From NCBI GenBank assembly GCA_016235265.1, contig JACRLI010000007.1, positions 171,801-235,800 of the forward strand: DNA of 64,000 bases. Reading direction: 5' to 3'. Both the position numbers and the translations under genes were made by a program. Source of the DNA: Candidatus Eisenbacteria bacterium (GTDB taxonomy: Bacteria; Eisenbacteria; RBG-16-71-46; JACRLI01). Shown in pieces: positions 1-8,857 of the stretch. The stretch's first letter is position 1. Each line of letters begins with the position of its first letter. A model generated the notes under the pieces. The model worked only from the letters and a program-made list of their open reading frames with translations, was not told where the DNA came from and searched no databases.

Positions 1-1168
1 CCATGACGATCCGCGCCACCTCGGCGGCGCGGCAGTCCCAGGTGTGGTCCCGCAGGACCCCCGCCCGTGACGCGGCTCCCACCCTGGCTGCCATCGCCCT
101 GTCGGCGTGCAGCTCGAGGACCATGCGCGAGGCGGCTTCCACGTGCCCGGGCGGGTAGAGGAACCCGGTCTCGCCGTGCCGCACGTATTCCGGAAGATCG
201 CCCTGCCGGGAAGCCACCACCGGCAGGCCGGCAGCCTGGTACTCAAACAGCTTCAGCGGTGAAAAGTAGAACGGCTCCAGCGGCGGGTAGGGCGCCAGGG
301 CCACGTCCATCCGAGCCAGGTGCGCGGGCACCTCCGCGTGACCCACGGCGCCGGTGAGCTCCAGCGCGTCGGCAGCCCCGGCGGCGGCCATGGCCTGCTC
401 CAGTTCGGCGCGGGCCGGACCGTCGCCCACCACGAGCAGGCGAACGGCGGGCACCGTGGAGCGGACGCGCAGGAAGATCCGCGCCAGGTCGCTGACGCCG
501 TGCCACGGGCGCAAGCCGCCGCAGAAGCCGAGGGTGAGGGTGTCCCCCGCCGCCTGTCCGTGGCCCGCGACCCGCGGGGGAAGGCTCTCGAAGAGACCGC
601 GCTCCACCGCGTTGGGCATCACCCGCACCCGCGCGGGCGAGGCACCCAGGCTGCACACGTGCCCCGCCACCGCACTGGAAACAGCCAGCGCCACGGAGGC
701 GTGCTCGAAGACGTGCCGTGCCAGGCGCCGGGCGTCGTCGGCGTGGCGCAGGCCGCGGTAGAGCGTCGCCTCGTCCACCAGCGGCGCGTTCACCTCCAGG
801 ACCAGGGGCAGCCCCAGCATCCGTGCGGCGTCCACTCCGGCGCGGCCCCACAGCGAGTAGCGTTCGTACAGGAAGTCCGGCTGCCAGCCGAGCGCTTCGC
901 ACACCAGGTGCTCGCGGACGTCGCCGTTGCGGCGCAGCGCGGCCGATTCGGGATCGAGGGCGTCCACGTGGCCGGCGGGGAAGGCGCCGACTCGAAAGGC
1001 CGGCCCGTCCCCGGCCATCGGGGGCTTCGGCCCCAGGCGCTCGGACAGCACCCGCACCTCGTGGCCCGCGCGCGCCAGCGCCCCGGCCATGGAGCGCAGG
1101 TGCACCGAGGCCCCCTTGGAGCCGTAGAGCGGCACGCCGGGGTCCGAGTTCACGTACAGGATCTTCAT
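1..1168 (-). CDS. GT4-family glycosyltransferase (3' end outside window)
   Basis: Likely transfers a sugar from a nucleotide donor to an envelope glycan or lipid; the acceptor cannot be told. Reading from the ATG at 1168, the protein opens with a Rossmann start (MKILYVNSDPG) and an N-terminal GT4 pattern (YGSKGASVHLRSMAGAL). Its C-terminal half holds the donor-site block EYQAAGLPVVASRQG followed by an EYVRHGETGFL segment, typical of GT-B family 4 enzymes. About 389 codons are visible and the stop lies beyond the left edge. The start overlaps the stop of the upstream glycosyltransferase by four bases (ATGA), so the two are probably translationally coupled. Confidence 0.85.
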   Translation of the reverse strand, partial: MKILYVNSDPGVPLYGSKGASVHLRSMAGALARAGHEVRVLSERLGPKPPMAGDGPAFRVGAFPAGHVDALDPESAALRRNGDVREHLVCEALGWQPDFLYERYSLWGRAGVDAARMLGLPLVLEVNAPLVDEATLYRGLRHADDARRLARHVFEHASVALAVSSAVAGHVCSLGASPARVRVMPNAVERGLFESLPPRVAGHGQAAGDTLTLGFCGGLRPWHGVSDLARIFLRVRSTVPAVRLLVVGDGPARAELEQAMAAAGAADALELTGAVGHAEVPAHLARMDVALAPYPPLEPFYFSPLKLFEYQAAGLPVVASRQGDLPEYVRHGETGFLYPPGHVEAASRMVLELHADRAMAARVGAASRAGVLRDHTWDCRAAEVARIVM

Positions 1169-2397
1169 GCGCTCGCCCTCGCCCCATCCACGGTGTGCGT
1201 GTCCCGCACCCCGTCGGGTTCGCGGAGCTTCAGGAGTCGTGCCAGTTCCTGCCGGACCCCCTGGTGGCCGCGAAATTCGAGCGTGGAGGTGATGGGACTG
1301 TCCCCGCCGGACAACTCCTCCGAGACCACCCCGAAGAGATGTCCGGGCGTGAGTTCCGCGGGGTGGATCATGCGGACCAGGCCGCGCGAGGCCAGGCGCT
1401 GCGCCCGGATCAACTGCTCCATCCGCGGCACCACCCGGGGCACCACCACTGCGCGACGCCGGAGGGAGAGGATCTCGGTCACCGTGTTGTAGCCGCCCAT
1501 GGTCACGACCAGGTCGGCGGCCGCGAACAGCGAGGTCATGTGGTCGGAGAAGTTCGTGAAGTACACATCCGGCCGCGCCGCGCGCTCGCGGAGCGCCGCC
1601 TGCTGCGCGGCCGGCATGGCCGGGCCGGTCACCAGGCAGTGGAGCACGCCGGCGTCCGCGGGGGCGCCCTCCAGGCCGGCCAGGTAGTGATCGAACAACG
1701 GGTAGCCGTCCTCGCCGCCGCCGGCGGTGACCACCACCAGGCGGCGCCCCTCCAAAGCCAGCTCGGAGGCCACCGCCTCGCGGGGCAGCAGACCGTTGTA
1801 TTTCGGCAGATAGCCGACGAAGGCGGTCTTCGCCGCCACCGCCTCCGGAAACTCGTACTCGCGCACGGTGTCGTAGATCCCGCGCTCCCCGTACACCCAC
1901 ACGGCGTCGTAGTGTTCGGCGATGAAGTCCCACAGCCCCTCGCGTTCGTACTCGGCGCGCATCTCGGCGGGATTGTCCAGGATCTCGCGCAGGCCCAGGA
2001 TGCGAAGCGTGCGGCTGCCGCGCTCCCTCAGGTCCTCCAGGGTGGCCCGCAGCTCGCCCTTGAGCCCGGCGGGGGTCTTGTCCACCAGCAGCACGTCCGG
2101 GGCGAAGCCGCGTGTGGTGTCGCGGATCACCGAGCTGCGCATGCGGCGCAGCTCGTCGAAGCCCAGGTTCAGCGAACGCGATTCGTAGGTGGAGTTGCCG
2201 CACTTGCGCACCGAGGGCAGCTTCACGTAGTCCACCCGGTCGGGCAGGTGGAATCCCTCCGCCACCGGGGAACCGGTGACGATCAGGGCCGAGAGGGCGG
2301 GGTCCCATCCGACCAGGTCCCCGCAGATGCCGAGCGTGCGCCGCAGGTGGCCGAGGCCCACCGTGTCGTGGGAATACGCGAGCAGTCTGAGTGCCAT
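1165..2397 (-). CDS. MurG-like predicted glycosyltransferase (COG4671 type)
   Basis: A 410-residue GT-B fold protein resembling the predicted glycosyltransferases of COG4671. The N-terminus LLAYSHDTVGLGHLRR has the glycine-rich acceptor-side loop. The C-terminal half has the MurG-like donor block (AADLVVTMGGYNTVTEIL) and a conserved PRMEQLIRAQRL segment. I chose the ATG at 2397 because homology begins immediately after it; the reading frame continues upstream as low-complexity sequence. It is coupled (ATGA) to the GT4 gene downstream, so both probably act on the same glycan. The substrate is unknown. Confidence 0.8.
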   Translation of the reverse strand: MALRLLAYSHDTVGLGHLRRTLGICGDLVGWDPALSALIVTGSPVAEGFHLPDRVDYVKLPSVRKCGNSTYESRSLNLGFDELRRMRSSVIRDTTRGFAPDVLLVDKTPAGLKGELRATLEDLRERGSRTLRILGLREILDNPAEMRAEYEREGLWDFIAEHYDAVWVYGERGIYDTVREYEFPEAVAAKTAFVGYLPKYNGLLPREAVASELALEGRRLVVVTAGGGEDGYPLFDHYLAGLEGAPADAGVLHCLVTGPAMPAAQQAALRERAARPDVYFTNFSDHMTSLFAAADLVVTMGGYNTVTEILSLRRRAVVVPRVVPRMEQLIRAQRLASRGLVRMIHPAELTPGHLFGVVSEELSGGDSPITSTLEFRGHQGVRQELARLLKLREPDGVRDTHTVDGARASA

Positions 2398-2698
2398 GGT
2401 GTCCCGTCGTGTGCGTGAAAGAGCAATCGGGGGTATCGGGGCCGCGGGCTCCCGGAGGCAGGGGGGTGGGCCTCGCCTGTGGACAAAGGTGGGGTTTCGG
2501 ACGCGTAAGATACCTGGGTCGGCCGGATGAAGCGTGCCTGCCCGGGGCCGTGGGGCGGGAGCGGTGCCGGACGTGGGATCAGTCGGGGCCCGGTCGCGCC
2601 GGATGGCACCACTTGTTCCGGAATTCACATGTAGAATCGAGCCTCGGGGCGCGAACCGGGCCGGTCCGGCGGCGCCCACCGGTCCCTGTGGAGACCCG
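2398..2698. other. intergenic region between divergent genes
   Basis: Three hundred bases separate the minus-strand glycosyltransferases from the plus-strand MFS gene, so promoters for both must lie here. TAGAAT at 2632-2637 could be a -10 box for the MFS gene, but no good -35 sits 16-18 bases upstream. A GGAG ribosome site lies at 2690-2693, five bases before the MFS ATG. I see no RNA gene or repeat. Confidence 0.4.
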
Positions 2699-3861
2699 AT
2701 GACCCGCGACCGCCACATCCTCTACACAGCAGCGTTTCTGCGCGCCGTGGCCACCGGCATGTCCGGGGTGCTGACGGGCATCTATCTCGCCAGGCTGCGC
2801 TTCGACCCCGCACAGATCGGGCTGGTGGTCAGCTCCGGCCTGGCGGGCGCGGCGGTGGCCGCCCTGCTGGTCACGCTCGCGGGCGATCGCGTGGGCCGAC
2901 GGCGCACTCTGGTGGCGTTGGCGCTGCTGGGGGCAGCGGGGGTGGGCGCCACCGCGATTGCGTCGAACGTGACCGTCATGGCCGTGACCGGGGCGCCTCG
3001 CTGATCCTCGACCAGGTGGTGCTCCCGGCGACCACCGACGATCGGGGCCGCACGCGGGCCTTCGCCTGGTACAACGTGATGCAGGACGCCGGGCACGCCG
3101 TGGGCAGCCTGGCTGCGGGCCTGCCGACGCTGCTCCACGCGGCCGCGGGGGTGCCCGAGCTGGAGTCGCTGCGCGCCGGCGTGGGCGCGTGCGCGGCGGT
3201 CTCGCTGGTGACCGCAGCGCTGTACATGTTCCTCTCGCCCGCTTCGGAGGCGCCTCCCACGGTGAAGGCGGTGGCGCTGAGCCCGGAGAGCCGTCGCGTG
3301 GTGTGGCGCATCTCGTCGCTGTTCACCATGGATGCGCTGGGTGGCGGGTTCCTCACCGCCTCCCTGCTGTCGTTCTTCTTCTTCACGCGTTTCGGTGTGA
3401 CCGAGGGTGGGATCGGGCTGCTCTTCTTCGCCGCCCGCGTGGCCAACGCCTTCTCGCACCTGGGGGCGGCGTGGCTGGCGAAGCGCATCGGGCTGGTGAA
3501 CACCATGGTGTTCACGCACATCCCCTCGAGCCTGCTGCTGCTCACGGTGGCGTTCGCGCCCACCTTCGCGGTGGCCGCGGCCCTGTTCATCCTGCGCGAG
3601 GGGCTGGTGGAAATGGACGTGCCCACGCGCCAGTCCTACGTGATGGCGGTGGTGAAGCCGGAAGAGCGCACGGTGGCTTCGGGCGTGACGCACCTGGTGC
3701 GGCTGGGGGCATGGGCGGTGGCGCCTGCCGCCGCCGGGTTGCTGATGCGCGGCGGGTCGCTCGCCGGGCCGCTGGTCGTGGGGGCCGGATTGAAGATCGC
3801 CTACGATCTCATGCTCTACTTCGCCTTTCGCGGCGTGCGCCCGCCGGAGGAACGGGCGTAG
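2699..3861 (+). pseudogene. MFS transporter interrupted by a frameshift
   Basis: A 12-helix major facilitator transporter split between two frames. The first part runs from ATG 2699 (GGAG five bases upstream) to a TGA at 3002-3004 and covers the first three helices, including DRVGRRRTLVAL, the signature loop between helices 2 and 3. The second part is in the preceding frame and becomes MFS-like from about 2975 (GRDRGASLILDQVVLP) to the stop at 3861. The break falls between TMs 3 and 4, near a repeated gtgaccg at about 2969-2990. Either the gene is broken or the assembly has an indel there; a few residues also seem to be missing. Substrate unknown. Confidence 0.75.
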
Positions 3862-3903
3862 GACAAGGGACGGGAGTCCCCCCGCCCGGCCTCCGCCCGC
3901 CCG

Positions 3904-3912
3904 TGGTATGAT
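3904..3912 (+). promoter_or_regulatory. extended -10 promoter for the secreted hydrolase
   Basis: TG at 3904-3905, one base, then TATGAT at 3907-3912 form an extended -10 box. No TTG-type -35 is present. Transcription would start near 3919, giving a leader of roughly 65 bases before the TTG start at 3983. An ATG inside this box (3908) is therefore unlikely to be the start codon. Confidence 0.45.
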
Positions 3913-3982
3913 CCCTCAGCCGAACGCGAATTCGCCGCTGTGGCCGGCGTCCTTCATCCTTGCATCTGCCCCCGGAGCTGAC

Positions 3983-6046
3983 TTGCGCACCTTGCTACGC
4001 ACCCTGCTTTGGGCGGCGTTCCTGCTTCCGCTCCTCGCCCCGCCGTCCGGCGGGGCCCGGGTGACGCTGCTTTCGGCGTCCCACCATGACGGGCAGACGT
4101 TCCTCACCTGGGCCGCGCCCGCGGGCACGGGCTGGAAGTACCGCGTGTACGCGTCGGATGGGCCAATCCCCACGGGCACCGACCTGCTCTCCGCCACGCC
4201 GCTGGGCGAGGTGGGCGACTCCACCTGGTATGACCGCCGGCTTTCCACGCTGCGCGGCTCCCCCTACGCGTTCACCACCGACTCGCTGGCGCCTCCTCTC
4301 GCCCCCACGCAGGGGTTGTTCGTGCACACCGTGCCCTCCGACGGAGCGCGCTTCTACGCCGTGACCGCGCGGCAGGGAGCCGACCCCGAGGACACCACCC
4401 TGGTGGCCGGCGAGAACACCCTGGCCACGGCGGTGCCGGAGGTCGAGGGCCGGCCCCGCCCGGTGTTCCAGCGCACCGTCTACGAGTGGGTGGGGCCGGT
4501 GGACATCTACACCCTGTGGGTCGGAAACGTGGACACACCCCACGCGCGCGCCATGGCCAACCGGCCCAGCATGGCCCACGACTGCGGCGTGGTGCGCGGC
4601 GGCGCGCCGCCGACCAACGCGCTCATGGTCTGCACGCACTGGCATGGCGGCGACTTCCTGGCGGCGCTGGGCGGCTCCGGCGCTCCCGGCGAGTGGCGTC
4701 TCGGCGTGGATGACTTCATTCCCAACGCGGACAACAACACCTTCTATCACGGCTATCATCAGGACTACGACATCCTCTCCAATGCCAATCCGGTTCCGAC
4801 CAGCGGAATGGTCGCCGACTACACCATGCGCCGGGTCGAGTTCACCGTGGAGTGGGCGCGCGCGACGCTGCCGGTGGATCTGCTGCGCACTTACGTGATG
4901 GGCATCTCCATGGGGGGGTCCTGCGCCCTCTTCCTGGGCTGGGAACGGCCCGACCTGGTGGCTGCCGCCTGGGCGGTGCTGCCGAAGGTGGACTTCTCCA
5001 CCTTTGAGTGGGCCGGGTTCCTGTGGCAGGGCCAATTGAGCGCCCAATGGGGCTCCCGGGACACCGACCTGCTCGGCACGGACGGGCTGCACGTGTACGA
5101 CCGGCTGAACTCGGCCTGGATGGCCGCCCGGCACGAGGCGCCCGGCACGCCGCCGGTGTTCACATTCAGCGGCAAGCTGGACTACTACGTGGGCTGGACG
5201 GAGAAGATCGCCTACTATCGTTCGATGGGCACCCACCGCCAGGGGGGCACGTTCTTCTGGGACTGGCGCGGACACACCCTGAACGCCACCGCCTACTGGT
5301 CGCCCATGCAGAACGCCCGCTACCTGTACCGGTTCCGCACCGACCTCAGTTTCCCGGCGATCTCCATGTGCAGCGCCGACGGCAACCCCGGGAATGGCCG
5401 TTTCTACAACGGCGATTCCACGGGCACCATCAACGGTTTCGCGGAGTGGGACACCGCGATCGTGGATTCCGCGACACGCTGGGAGGTGGTGCTGCGCCCG
5501 CGCGACCTGGTCTCCTTCAAGGGCCCCGTGCCGGCCCCCGACTCCTTCACCGTGAACGTGACTCCGAGGCGCCTGCAGCGGTTCGTGATCGCGCCCGGAA
5601 TGGTGTTCCGGTACACCGAGTCGCGAGTGTCCGACGGCGTGGTCACCGCAACGGGCATGACGCGGGCGGACACCCTGGGCCTGGTGACGCTCTACGGTGC
5701 AATGGTGCGGCGGGGAGGGACGCGGCTGACCCTGGAGCCTTCGAACGCCGCCGCGGAAGTCGGCAGCGGCGGAGCCGCCGATCGCAGGCGCATCCGCATC
5801 GCCCCGTTCCCGAACCCACTGCGCGGGCGCGCGGCGCTGGAAGTGACTTGGCCCACCGCGGGAGCGGCGAGAGTGGACGTGATTTCGGTGGATGGCAGAA
5901 CCGTGCGCACCCTGGCGAACGGAAGAGCAGCGGCGGGCGGGGAACGCGTGACGATGGACGCGAATGGGCTGGCGCCGGGCGTCTACTGGCTGGCAGCGCG
6001 GCAGGGAGCGGAGAGCGCAGCCAGGAAGCTCGTGATCATTCGCTAG
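3983..6046 (+). CDS. secreted alpha/beta hydrolase with T9SS-type sorting domain
   Basis: A 687-residue exported protein. TTG at 3983 is preceded by GGAG at 3974-3977 and starts a signal peptide (LRTLLRTLLWAAFLLPLLA). A fibronectin III-like segment follows (about residues 25-110). The hydrolase core carries a nucleophile elbow GISMGGS at about residue 305 and a plausible catalytic His in DWRGHTLNA. The last 80 residues form a Por/FlgD-like sorting domain (PFPNPLRGRAALEV ... GLAPGVYWL). This suggests outer-membrane translocation by type IX secretion and cell-surface esterase or peptidase activity. The true substrate is unknown. Confidence 0.7.
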   Translation: MRTLLRTLLWAAFLLPLLAPPSGGARVTLLSASHHDGQTFLTWAAPAGTGWKYRVYASDGPIPTGTDLLSATPLGEVGDSTWYDRRLSTLRGSPYAFTTDSLAPPLAPTQGLFVHTVPSDGARFYAVTARQGADPEDTTLVAGENTLATAVPEVEGRPRPVFQRTVYEWVGPVDIYTLWVGNVDTPHARAMANRPSMAHDCGVVRGGAPPTNALMVCTHWHGGDFLAALGGSGAPGEWRLGVDDFIPNADNNTFYHGYHQDYDILSNANPVPTSGMVADYTMRRVEFTVEWARATLPVDLLRTYVMGISMGGSCALFLGWERPDLVAAAWAVLPKVDFSTFEWAGFLWQGQLSAQWGSRDTDLLGTDGLHVYDRLNSAWMAARHEAPGTPPVFTFSGKLDYYVGWTEKIAYYRSMGTHRQGGTFFWDWRGHTLNATAYWSPMQNARYLYRFRTDLSFPAISMCSADGNPGNGRFYNGDSTGTINGFAEWDTAIVDSATRWEVVLRPRDLVSFKGPVPAPDSFTVNVTPRRLQRFVIAPGMVFRYTESRVSDGVVTATGMTRADTLGLVTLYGAMVRRGGTRLTLEPSNAAAEVGSGGAADRRRIRIAPFPNPLRGRAALEVTWPTAGAARVDVISVDGRTVRTLANGRAAAGGERVTMDANGLAPGVYWLAARQGAESAARKLVIIR

Positions 6047-6078
6047 GTGGCCTCCTGCCCGCCGCGGTGGATCGAGCC

Positions 6079-7233
6079 TCACCCCGCGCTGACTGCCGTC
6101 CCGTAGTCCTCCTGGTCATCGAACCCGTACGACAGGAGCACCCCCCGCACGTCCGCCAACTCGCAATCGAGCAGCCGCGCCAGCGCCGCGCGTGGCAGCC
6201 CGCCGCGCCGGTAGGCGAAGAAGCACAGCCGCGCAAAGCGCTCCGGCGGCTTGGGCGCGCGCAGCCACGAGGCGCCGACCACCTGCCGGTCGATGGCCCG
6301 CAGGTGCGAGTCCCGCAGCAGCCGTTCCACGTCCTCGGGGCGCAACCGCCGCAGGCCCTCCAGCCTCCGCAGCACCGTCTCCGACGACACCCCGAAGTCC
6401 CGGGCCAGCTGGAACAGGTCCTCGAAGGTCAACCCCGTGGCGGCCTTGCGGCGCGCCAGCAGCCGGTCGAACTCGCTGTGCGGCAGCAGCAGCGTGGAGG
6501 CGAAGGTGTTCGCCAGCCGGCTGACCAGCGAAGCCGGCACCTCCGATGGCGCGGAGGGGGGCCACGCGATGAGCCGGAACAGCTCCCGCGCCCCGTGGTA
6601 GTTGCGCCGCCACGGGGCCTCCAGTGAGTTGAGCAGGATGCCGTCGCCCGCCGGCCCGCGGGTGCACGCGCTCACGCCCACCGCGGCGATGTCCTCGTAC
6701 CACACCTTGATCAGGAACTCCTCCTCCAGCAGCCGCAGCAGCGCAAACGCGGGGCGCGAACCCAGGTCCAGCGATCCGGCCACCGCCCCGGCCAGCTTCT
6801 CGGCCTGCCACACCGAAGGGTTCTTCCAGTCCCATTCGAAATCGTCCAGCCACTGGGATGCCTCCAGGCCGCACAGATCTTCCACGCGGGCGTAGTCCAG
6901 CAACTTCCGGGCGAAGAACGCCTCGATGCGCTTCTGGCGGCTTCCCACGCGGGCCCGGCGCCCGGTCATGGCGCTCCACTGGAGGGCAGGAACCGGCGCG
7001 ACTTCCGGCCCCGGGCTGAGCAGCGACTCGAGATCCTGGTTGAGGGCGATGGCCAGGGCCTGCGCCTCCCAGGCCCGGACCCCGCGGCGACCCTGCTCGA
7101 TCATCGAGATGGTCTGGTGGGCCGGGAACCCGCACAGACGCGCCAGCTCCCGTTGGCTCAAGCCGTTGTCAATGCGCATCTTCTGAATTCGATTCCCGAG
7201 CTCCTGCAGACGCTCCCGGGTGCTGGGCTGCAT
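6079..7233 (-). CDS. XRE-family regulator with degenerate ImmA/IrrE domain
   Basis: A 384-residue DNA-binding protein. Residues 8-65 form an XRE helix-turn-helix (LRRIDNGLSQRELARLCG-like, HQTISMIEQGRRG). The middle part matches the ImmA/IrrE (DUF955) fold, ending in LANTFASTLLLPHSEF. The metallopeptidase motif AHELGH is replaced by ARELFR near residue 215, and the third-ligand Glu is also absent, so it is probably a sensor rather than a protease. AAGGAGGT precedes ATG 7233, which fixes the start. It is divergent from the PDH operon. RamB of Corynebacterium has a similar architecture and controls central carbon genes, so control of the PDH operon is plausible but inferred. Confidence 0.75.
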   Translation of the reverse strand: MQPSTRERLQELGNRIQKMRIDNGLSQRELARLCGFPAHQTISMIEQGRRGVRAWEAQALAIALNQDLESLLSPGPEVAPVPALQWSAMTGRRARVGSRQKRIEAFFARKLLDYARVEDLCGLEASQWLDDFEWDWKNPSVWQAEKLAGAVAGSLDLGSRPAFALLRLLEEEFLIKVWYEDIAAVGVSACTRGPAGDGILLNSLEAPWRRNYHGARELFRLIAWPPSAPSEVPASLVSRLANTFASTLLLPHSEFDRLLARRKAATGLTFEDLFQLARDFGVSSETVLRRLEGLRRLRPEDVERLLRDSHLRAIDRQVVGASWLRAPKPPERFARLCFFAYRRGGLPRAALARLLDCELADVRGVLLSYGFDDQEDYGTAVSAG

Positions 7234-7443
7234 GGCGCACCACCTCCTTGACCGCATGCAAGCGGCTGTCATTGAATGTCGCATATTCAGACGACGAATT
7301 CAAGATTTTCTTGCCAAACAAATCTGAATCATTTTCTTCTACTTGACATCCGAAGTAGTTGGACAGACCATGATCCCGATGTGGCGGTGCCCGGCGAGAG
7401 CCCGGCGCCGCGATGCGGCGGATCCCATTTCCAAGGAGTCACC
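7234..7443. promoter_or_regulatory. divergent control region with two palindromes
   Basis: A 210-base region, unusually AT-rich at 7265-7360. TTGACA at 7343-7348 with GACCAT 17 bases downstream is the best promoter for lpdA. An inverted repeat CTACTT-N8-AAGTAG (7339-7358) overlaps that -35. A second, TGAAT-N7-ATTCA (7273-7289), sits 40 bases upstream of the regulator start. ATTCAGA (7285-7291) and TCTGAAT (7323-7329) form a wider inverted pair. These are good operator candidates for the regulator; binding is inferred. Confidence 0.5.
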
Positions 7444-8853
7444 TTGTCCACTCCCGCCACCTACGACCTCGCCATCATCGGCAGCGGTCCCGGCGGCTAC
7501 GTGGCCGCCATCCGCGCGGCCCGGCTGGGCCTGAAGACCGCGGTGGTCGAAAAGGCACCCAAGTTCGGGGGCACCTGCCTGCACTGGGGCTGCATTCCGA
7601 CCAAGGTGCTGCTGCACACCGCCGACCTGCTCCACGAGATCCGCCACGCCGACACGCACGGCATCAAGGTCGGCGCGCCCGCGCTGGACCTGGCCGCGGT
7701 GCACAAGCGCAAGACCGCGGTGGTGGACGGCCTGGCGCAGGGCGTGACCGGCCTGATGAAGCGCGGCAAGGTGGCGCTGGTGCGCGGGCATGGCAAGCTG
7801 GGCGGCAAGGGGCGCGTCATCGTGAGCGGCGCCGACGGCAAGGCGGTGGAGGAGCTGCAGGCCCGCAACATCATCCTGGCTACCGGCTCGGTGGTGCGGG
7901 AGTTCGCGGGCATGGAGACCGACGGCAAGACCGTGATTCACAGCGATCACGCCCTGAACCTGCAGGAAGTGCCGAAGAGCATGGTGGTGATCGGCGCCGG
8001 CGCGGTGGGCGTGGAGTTCGCGTCCATCTACAAGCGCTTCGGCGCGGACGTCACCCTGGTCGAGCTGCTGCCGCGCATCCTGCCCATCGAGGACGAGGAG
8101 GTATCCGCGGCGCTGCAGGCCGCGCTCGTGAAACAGGGCCTCAAGGTCTACACCTCCTCGAAGGTGCAGAAGGTGGTCAAGACCGGCCAGGGCGCGCAGG
8201 TGATCGTGGAGGCGCCGGACGGCAAGACCCAGACCCTCGAGACCCAGGTGGTGCTGGTGGCCATCGGCCGCCGCCCGGTGAGCGAGAACCTGGGCCTGGA
8301 AGGCACGGGCATCCAGGTGGAGCGCGGCTTCGTGAAGGTGAACGAGTGCATGGAAACAGGGGAGCCGGGGGTATACGCCATCGGCGACCTGGTGCCCACG
8401 CCACAGCTGGCGCACACCGCGTCGGCCGAGGGCCTGCTGGCGGTCTCGCGCATCGCCGGCAAGGAGGCGCACCCCCTCCGCTACGACCACACGCCCAACT
8501 GCACCTATTGCCTGCCGCAGGTGGCCAGCGCCGGCCTGACCGAGGCGAAGGCGAAGGAGCGCGGCTTCGACGTGCGCGTGGGCAAGTTCCCGTTCCGCGG
8601 CAACGGCAAGGCCTCCATCGTGAACGAACCGGACGGCTTCGTGAAGATCGTGGCCGAGAAGAAGTACGACCAGGTGCTGGGCGTGCACATGATCGGCCCC
8701 TTCGTGACCGACATGATCGCCTCCGCCTGCGTGGCCCTGGATCACGAGGCCACCGGCGAGAGCCTGGCGCACGTGGTCCACCCGCACCCGACGCTGTCCG
8801 AGGCGGTGATGGAGGCGGCCGAGGCCATCTACGGGCTGCAGACGCACTGGTAG
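7444..8853 (+). CDS. lpdA: dihydrolipoyl dehydrogenase (E3)
   Basis: The flavoprotein E3 subunit reoxidises dihydrolipoamide on the E2 component and reduces NAD+. The 469-residue protein has the FAD-binding GSGPGGYVAAIRAARLG, the redox disulfide in GGTCLHWGCIPTK, the NAD Rossmann GAGAVGVEFASI and the C-terminal HPHPTLSEAV interface with its catalytic His. The start is TTG 7444: AAGGAG (7433-7438) lies five bases upstream and the homology begins there, whereas upstream in-frame starts lie in the promoter. It is the first gene of the PDH/lipoate operon. Confidence 0.95.
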   Translation: MSTPATYDLAIIGSGPGGYVAAIRAARLGLKTAVVEKAPKFGGTCLHWGCIPTKVLLHTADLLHEIRHADTHGIKVGAPALDLAAVHKRKTAVVDGLAQGVTGLMKRGKVALVRGHGKLGGKGRVIVSGADGKAVEELQARNIILATGSVVREFAGMETDGKTVIHSDHALNLQEVPKSMVVIGAGAVGVEFASIYKRFGADVTLVELLPRILPIEDEEVSAALQAALVKQGLKVYTSSKVQKVVKTGQGAQVIVEAPDGKTQTLETQVVLVAIGRRPVSENLGLEGTGIQVERGFVKVNECMETGEPGVYAIGDLVPTPQLAHTASAEGLLAVSRIAGKEAHPLRYDHTPNCTYCLPQVASAGLTEAKAKERGFDVRVGKFPFRGNGKASIVNEPDGFVKIVAEKKYDQVLGVHMIGPFVTDMIASACVALDHEATGESLAHVVHPHPTLSEAVMEAAEAIYGLQTHW

Positions 8854-8857
8854 GAAC

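Noticed and set aside
2960-3004. Programmed -1 frameshift in the MFS gene
   Set aside because: No slippery heptamer or downstream structure is visible, and residues appear to be missing, so a mutation or assembly error is more likely.
3995-6082. A 695-codon minus-strand frame opposite the secreted hydrolase
   Set aside because: His/Arg/Gly-rich shadow of a gene with signal peptide, GxSxG site and sorting domain on the plus strand.
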